A DNA stretch of 9,653 nt. Source: Nitrososphaerota archaeon (GTDB lineage Archaea; Thermoproteota; Nitrososphaeria; Nitrososphaerales; CADDZS01). The stretch spans positions 1 to 9,653 of the forward strand of contig JAPCJV010000037.1 in the NCBI GenBank assembly GCA_027886785.1. Reading direction: 5' to 3'. The notes beneath the pieces are model-generated. The model saw nothing but the letters and a program-made list of their open reading frames with translations, ran no database searches and was not told the origin of the DNA. The translations under genes and the position numbers were made by a program. This document shows, one piece after another, positions 6,449 to 9,653 of this stretch (position 1 is the stretch's first letter; each line of letters starts with the position of its first letter).

Positions 6449-7387
6449 TCAATCCAACAACAATGTGCCCAAGTCCCGAACCGCGGCCTGCTTCAATTCC
6501 TGCGGGGTTAATTCCTTTTTCGCCCATACCTCTTCTAATATCGGATAACTGGAGATCTCTTTCTGGCCGAAACTTATGGGCCCCTCTGTGACAGGAAACA
6601 GCAGCGCTCTGTACCATCCCAGAATCGGGTTGATCTCGATTTCTCCAGGGGAACAAAAAGTCTTCCTTATTTTGACCTCAAGAGAATCTTGAGTCTCGAC
6701 GAGATCGATCGTATTTCCGAACGATTTGCTCATTTTTCTTTTGCCGTCCGTACCCTGCAAGATCACTTTGGAGTGAATCGCAACTGGAGTCGGGTACCCC
6801 AATTTCTTCAAATTTTCAATAGCAAGCACGTGCACCTTTCTCTGGTCGATCGCGCCCACCGCGACGTTCACTCCTAGTTCGCCAATGTCCAGAACTTGCA
6901 TCAGAGGATAAATGAGCGAGGAAGTCATTCTGCTCACCGAAGACTTGCTGATTTCGTCCATACTTTTTTCAGCTTCAGTGAAATTGATCACTCGGGATAA
7001 TCTCAGCATCTGGATGAAGTACTTTTGATCCTCGAACTCGGTACCGAATTTGTACTCCAGCTTTCCCCCAATCCCCATTTTTGCTGCAATCTTTTCGAGC
7101 ATCTCCTTATCGCCTAAAGCGAATTTCTTGATTTCACTCATCTCGCCCTTGTCGTTTGCGAGCGCATGGAGATCTGCGAGAAGAATAATTGCCCTAAAAC
7201 CATGCTTCGCCAGTTTGAAAACCGGAATGGAGGCGCTCAGGTTTCCAATGTGAAAGACGTTACTCGGCTCAAAACCGATGTACGTGACCGGCTTTGGTAA
7301 TTCATTGACGATTTTGGTAAGTCTTTCTTCGGTCAGGATCTCGATATCCTGCCGCCTCAGATCGGCAATAACCTCTTCAGCGATCAC
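6449..7387 (-). CDS. tyrS: Tyrosyl-tRNA synthetase, archaeal type
   Basis: A class I synthetase charging tRNA-Tyr, 312 residues, the short form lacking the bacterial S4-like C-terminal domain. The HIGH-equivalent is HIGN (46-49) in YIGFEPSNVFHIGN, and KMSKS is at 218-222. Residues that contact tyrosine in the Methanocaldococcus enzyme have counterparts: Tyr36, Tyr160, Gln164 and Asp167 (IYPLMQVLDI) and Gln182 (AIDQRKVHVLA). ILLADLHALANDKGE (68-82) is also typical. Two departures are visible: Asn replaces Gly in the usual EPSG-x-x-H string, and the fourth HIGH residue is Asn. The start is GTG 7387; an in-frame TAA lies 15 bases upstream, so no earlier start is possible. A good TATA box precedes it. 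Essential housekeeping gene unless a second copy exists. Confidence 0.9.
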   Translation of the reverse strand: MIAEEVIADLRRQDIEILTEERLTKIVNELPKPVTYIGFEPSNVFHIGNLSASIPVFKLAKHGFRAIILLADLHALANDKGEMSEIKKFALGDKEMLEKIAAKMGIGGKLEYKFGTEFEDQKYFIQMLRLSRVINFTEAEKSMDEISKSSVSRMTSSLIYPLMQVLDIGELGVNVAVGAIDQRKVHVLAIENLKKLGYPTPVAIHSKVILQGTDGKRKMSKSFGNTIDLVETQDSLEVKIRKTFCSPGEIEINPILGWYRALLFPVTEGPISFGQKEISSYPILEEVWAKKELTPQELKQAAVRDLGTLLLD

Positions 7388-7424
7388 GTTCGACTCTTCT
7401 TAGAAATGGTTTCTTTGCGTACTT

Positions 7425-7438
7425 TATTTAAATTGAGT
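7425..7438 (-). promoter_or_regulatory. TATA promoter of tyrS
   Basis: Minus-strand TTTAAATA (7425-7432) is a near-consensus archaeal TATA box. A start site about 26 bases on, near 7401, gives a leader of roughly 14 bases before the GTG at 7387. It lies between the Nudix stop and tyrS, giving tyrS its own transcript. Confidence 0.6.
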
Positions 7439-7455
7439 CCGCTCGGTCTGAATTA

Positions 7456-7468
7456 TTTTTCGAAAAAA
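7456..7468 (-). terminator. T-tract terminator after the Nudix gene
   Basis: On the minus strand the Nudix TGA is followed at once by TTTTTTCGAAAAA, a T6 tract that is also part of a 12-base palindrome (TTTTTCGAAAAA, 7456-7467). T-tracts are sufficient for archaeal termination. Confidence 0.45.
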
Positions 7469-8086
7469 TCAGTGGATTCTCAAAAGAAAATCACGAATGA
7501 TCGCCAAAGTCATCCCCCAAATTACATGCTTATCCTGATAAATGAACGCAGGAACTTGAAAAGTAGTTCCGTCTCTCGTGATCGTATGTATGGATAAATT
7601 GTTTTGATCCATAAAATACGAAATCGGAATCCAAAAATATTCCACAATTTCCACCCCATCAATTTCAACGTCGACGGGTTGATGCAGGAACGCTACGAAA
7701 GGGGAAACCTTGATGCTAAGGTTGCCCGGAACAACTTGATTCAATGACAAAAGCTCAAGAGAACTCAAATCGATTTTAGTTTCCTCGCTTACTTCGCGGA
7801 TCACAGTTTCCTCAGCGGTTTCGCCAGGTCGCGATCTCCCCCCTGGGAATGCCATCTGTCCGGACCAAGGATCCCGCGTTGAAACATTCCGTTGTAAAAG
7901 AAGAATTTCTGGGGATGTGGCCGAGGAAATTTCTCTTACAATCAGACAGACTGAAGCTGCTGGAAGGTACTCAAATTCTTTGCCCGTTAGTTTGGATGCG
8001 GGATTCTTGCGAATGGAATCTGAGAGGATTTTTTCGAGAATCGATATTCCCAATGAGTGAGATTGGTTCTTTCCCGAACTAGCCAA
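7469..8086 (-). CDS. Nudix hydrolase, CoA-pyrophosphatase (NUDT7/8-like) type
   Basis: Nudix enzymes cleave nucleoside diphosphates linked to another group; this subtype typically cleaves CoA or acyl-CoA to phosphopantetheine and 3',5'-ADP. In 205 residues the Nudix box spans 83-105: G-x5-E (Gly83 to Glu89), seven residues, then REVSEE (97-102). The conserved Gly of REUXEEXGU is Lys104, while all metal-binding Glu are present. LLLQRNVSTRDPWSGQMAFPGG (62-83) matches the LL-x-R-x5-hxGqvaFPGG stretch that sets CoA-type Nudix proteins apart, and IWGMTLAIIRDFL near the C terminus fits the same group. No ATG is available; TTG 8086 is chosen, with TTG at 8053 an alternative that would remove 11 residues. 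It diverges from the small membrane protein gene. Subfamily likely, substrate unproven. Confidence 0.85.
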   Translation of the reverse strand: MASSGKNQSHSLGISILEKILSDSIRKNPASKLTGKEFEYLPAASVCLIVREISSATSPEILLLQRNVSTRDPWSGQMAFPGGRSRPGETAEETVIREVSEETKIDLSSLELLSLNQVVPGNLSIKVSPFVAFLHQPVDVEIDGVEIVEYFWIPISYFMDQNNLSIHTITRDGTTFQVPAFIYQDKHVIWGMTLAIIRDFLLRIH

Positions 8087-8216
8087 GTTATGATTCCAGT
8101 TCTCTATCGCTTATTTGAATCGTCCCCGCTATTCTATTTCAGATAAGCTTTTGAGCTGAAAATAGAGCAAGTCGAATCAAGCGTCCAACGGCGACTAGAA
8201 AGGAAGTTTCAAGTTC
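8087..8216. promoter_or_regulatory. Divergent promoter region with an inverted repeat
   Basis: The gap separates the Nudix gene (minus) and the small membrane protein (plus). Minus-strand TTCAAATAAG (about 8109-8118) sits 25-30 bases before TTG 8086 and could be its TATA box. CTATTTCAG (8134-8142) and CTGAAAATAG (8156-8165) form an inverted repeat with one extra base and a 13-base spacer, midway between the two genes. Confidence 0.4.
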
Positions 8217-8405
8217 TTGATTGAATTTTTGTCGATTGCTCTGGCGTTAGGCTTCGGCGCCTCTTCTTTGGACGTGACGGGGTTATTTGAATTCGCGGCC
8301 GGTCTCGTTGCATTTTTCTTCATCATTGTTGGAGTACTGATCTTCATTTTCGTGTATGACAACCTGCGCCGACAAAAGAGAGCTTCCTCCGCTACTACGA
8401 CCTGA
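8217..8405 (+). CDS. Small single-span membrane protein, unknown function
   Basis: I do not recognise a family. The 62-residue product starts MIEFLSIALALGFGASSL, has a long hydrophobic run from about residue 23 to 47 (phenylalanine, isoleucine and valine rich), and ends with the basic, polar NLRRQKRASSATTT. This fits one transmembrane helix with the basic tail on the cytoplasmic side; the first 18 residues are also fairly hydrophobic and could be a second short helix. The start is TTG 8217 with a purine-rich AAAGGAAG about ten bases upstream. The codons look ordinary and the position between a divergent promoter region and the helicase gene supports a real gene, but the protein is short and homologues were not checked. 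Confidence 0.5.
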   Translation: MIEFLSIALALGFGASSLDVTGLFEFAAGLVAFFFIIVGVLIFIFVYDNLRRQKRASSATTT

Positions 8406-8510
8406 ACCTCTTACAGATTTGGAACTTGCAGTGCCTAATCCCTCAGGTAGAGATATTACCAAGCTCCTACCAAGATCTACTTTCTGGTCGATTTCGTCAC
8501 GCAGACTTCT

Positions 8511-9653
8511 CTGGATTCTTTTAGGCTCCTAGATTCTCACGTCGAAAATAGGTATCGTGAGCTAGGCTGGAGTGAGCTCACTCCGATCCAGCAGAAATCC
8601 TACCGGCTCCTTCTAAGGGGCAGGAGTGCGCTGCTAGTGGCCCCCACCGGCTCCGGAAAGACCGAAGCCGCCGTGATTTCGATCTTTGCCCGGGTCGCTT
8701 CTATGCGGGATCGGAAGGATGCGCAGGGGGTTCGGGTGCTCTACATTACGCCACTGAGAGCGCTCAACAATGACATTTTCAAAAGGCTGATTGCATACGC
8801 GCAGGCAGAAGGGCTCAAGGCGGAAATTCGCCATGGGGATACGTCGTCCTATGCTAGGCAGAAAATGCTCCTCTCCCCTCCAGATGTTCTGATCACTACC
8901 CCCGAAACGCTTGGAATTTTGCTCGTAAGTAGAAAATTCAAGGCGCATCTGGCATCGCTCGAATGCGTCGTAATTGACGAGCTCCATGAGCTCCTCGGGA
9001 ACGAACGCGGGTCTCATCTATCAGTGAGTCTGGAAAGATTGCAAAGGATTTCCAGGCACCCTGAAATCATGCGGGTGGGCTTATCCGCAACGGTCGGGGA
9101 TCCCGACGAAGCGGGAAAATTCCTTTCCGGAGAACATAGCAAGTGCGCCGTAGTTACAGATAACGAGGCGAGAGGGTACGACGTCAAAGTTCGCTATGTG
9201 GGGGGGAACCTTGCCGGCCTCGCTCAGAAAATTCTGGATTACATTGCGGAGGAGAATGGCCGGGACAAGAGTACTCTTGTTTTCACGAACACCCGAGATG
9301 AAGCCGAATTCCTCGGCGCGGTGCTGAAGGCAAAATCGCCCTCGATTCCGGTAGAGGTACATCATGGGTCACTATCCAAGGAAAGCAGAGAAACGACCGA
9401 GGGAATGCTAAGGAGCGGGGACGCTGGAATAGTGGTCTGCACCTCCTCCCTTGAATTAGGGCTGGACATCGGTGCCGTAAATCTAGTGGTACAGGTAGGT
9501 TCGTCTCGACAGGCAACCAAACTGATCCAAAGAGTGGGTCGGAGCCGCCACAAGATGAGACTTAGGGCGGTCGGAGCGATCATTACCAACCGTCTAGATG
9601 ACGAGCTAGAATCGCTTGCACTGCTTGAACGAGTGGAAAAACACTCTCTTGAA
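8511..9653 (+). CDS. lhr: Lhr-type ATP-dependent superfamily 2 helicase, N-terminal part (runs off right edge)
   Basis: Lhr helicases are large (roughly 900 residues or more) DNA-repair-linked translocases; about 380 codons are present here. From CTG 8511 the order is: LTPIQQKS (23-30, Q-motif region), Walker A APTGSGKTEAA (44-54), motif Ia ITPLRALNND, TTPETLGILL, Walker B DELH (156-159), motif III SAT (192-194), then the second RecA domain with STLVFTNTRDEAEF, VHHGSLSKESRE, CTSSLELGLDIG and motif VI QRVGRSRH (340-347). The VVQVGSSRQATKLIQRVGR string is a hallmark of Lhr. The winged-helix and C-terminal domains lie beyond the window. The open frame begins after TAG 8448-8450, and no ATG, GTG or TTG occurs in it before Walker A; CTG 8511 fits the family N terminus (LDSFRLLDSHVENRY). 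CTG 8484, or a frameshift from an upstream frame, are alternatives. Confidence 0.85.
   Translation, partial: MDSFRLLDSHVENRYRELGWSELTPIQQKSYRLLLRGRSALLVAPTGSGKTEAAVISIFARVASMRDRKDAQGVRVLYITPLRALNNDIFKRLIAYAQAEGLKAEIRHGDTSSYARQKMLLSPPDVLITTPETLGILLVSRKFKAHLASLECVVIDELHELLGNERGSHLSVSLERLQRISRHPEIMRVGLSATVGDPDEAGKFLSGEHSKCAVVTDNEARGYDVKVRYVGGNLAGLAQKILDYIAEENGRDKSTLVFTNTRDEAEFLGAVLKAKSPSIPVEVHHGSLSKESRETTEGMLRSGDAGIVVCTSSLELGLDIGAVNLVVQVGSSRQATKLIQRVGRSRHKMRLRAVGAIITNRLDDELESLALLERVEKHSLE

Noticed and set aside
8360..8530. A third open frame (FLRYYDLNLLQIW...) in the same stretch, faintly reminiscent of the YNLxLxQ motif of DUF790/Bax1 nucleases
   Set aside because: It has no start codon after the preceding stop, the resemblance covers only a few residues, and nothing else of that family follows.
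8356..8532. A 58-codon plus-strand frame starting at ATG 8356, bridging the small membrane gene and the Lhr gene
   Set aside because: It overlaps both neighbours, is proline/arginine/leucine rich with no recognisable domain, and is short enough to be chance. It is kept only as a possible source of the Lhr start if a frameshift exists.
8634..9017. Minus-strand frame opposite the helicase (127 codons)
   Set aside because: Opposite the conserved Lhr motifs, with no recognisable protein features.
1..9653. Mobile elements, CRISPR arrays, tRNA or rRNA genes
   Set aside because: Reading both strands showed no transposase or integrase motifs, no regularly spaced repeats and no cloverleaf or rRNA-like segment; almost all sequence is filled by ordinary coding genes.

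Overview
The window looks like a chromosomal segment of an archaeon. The signs are a tyrosyl-tRNA synthetase of the short archaeal type, an Lhr-family helicase, several AT-rich TATA boxes 25-45 bases upstream of start codons, short or absent leaders, and T-tract terminators instead of bacterial -35/-10 boxes. The gene mix (PPOX protein, APH-like kinase, IMPase, 2-oxoacid dehydrogenase E1, EVE, Nudix) suggests an aerobic or facultative heterotroph. My best guess is the Nitrososphaeria/Thaumarchaeota or a related lineage, but the sequence alone does not settle this. TTG is an unusually common start codon. No rRNA, tRNA, CRISPR array, insertion sequence or integrase was seen, and most genes are familiar families.

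Layout. At the left edge, on the minus strand, is the N-terminal part of an FMN-dependent alpha-hydroxy-acid dehydrogenase. Diverging from it is a PPOX-family flavin/F420-binding protein (about 596-1063). After an intergenic region with a TATA box framed by an inverted repeat comes a three-gene unit joined by TTGA stop/start overlaps (1191-3795): an APH-fold kinase, an inositol-monophosphatase-family phosphatase and an APS-kinase-like P-loop kinase. A T-tract and a new promoter separate it from the E1 alpha and E1 beta genes of a branched-chain-type 2-oxoacid dehydrogenase (3913-5968).

The E1 beta gene meets the minus-strand genes head-on, and the two stop codons interlock in one CTAG. On the minus strand, read right to left, are a Nudix hydrolase of CoA-pyrophosphatase type (8086-7469), TyrRS (7387-6449) and an EVE-domain protein (6387-5965). 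Each seems to have its own promoter. To the right, on the plus strand, are a small one-span membrane protein (8217-8405) and the first ~380 codons of an Lhr-type ATP-dependent helicase that runs off the window.

Working together. The APH-IMPase-P-loop kinase unit is the most suggestive of an uncharacterised small-molecule phosphorylation/dephosphorylation pathway. E1 alpha/beta would form the decarboxylating component of a lipoyl-dependent complex whose E2 and E3 are not in the window. The Lhr gene has no ATG, GTG or TTG in its open frame ahead of the helicase motifs; a CTG at 8511 is the best-placed start, or there is a frameshift upstream.
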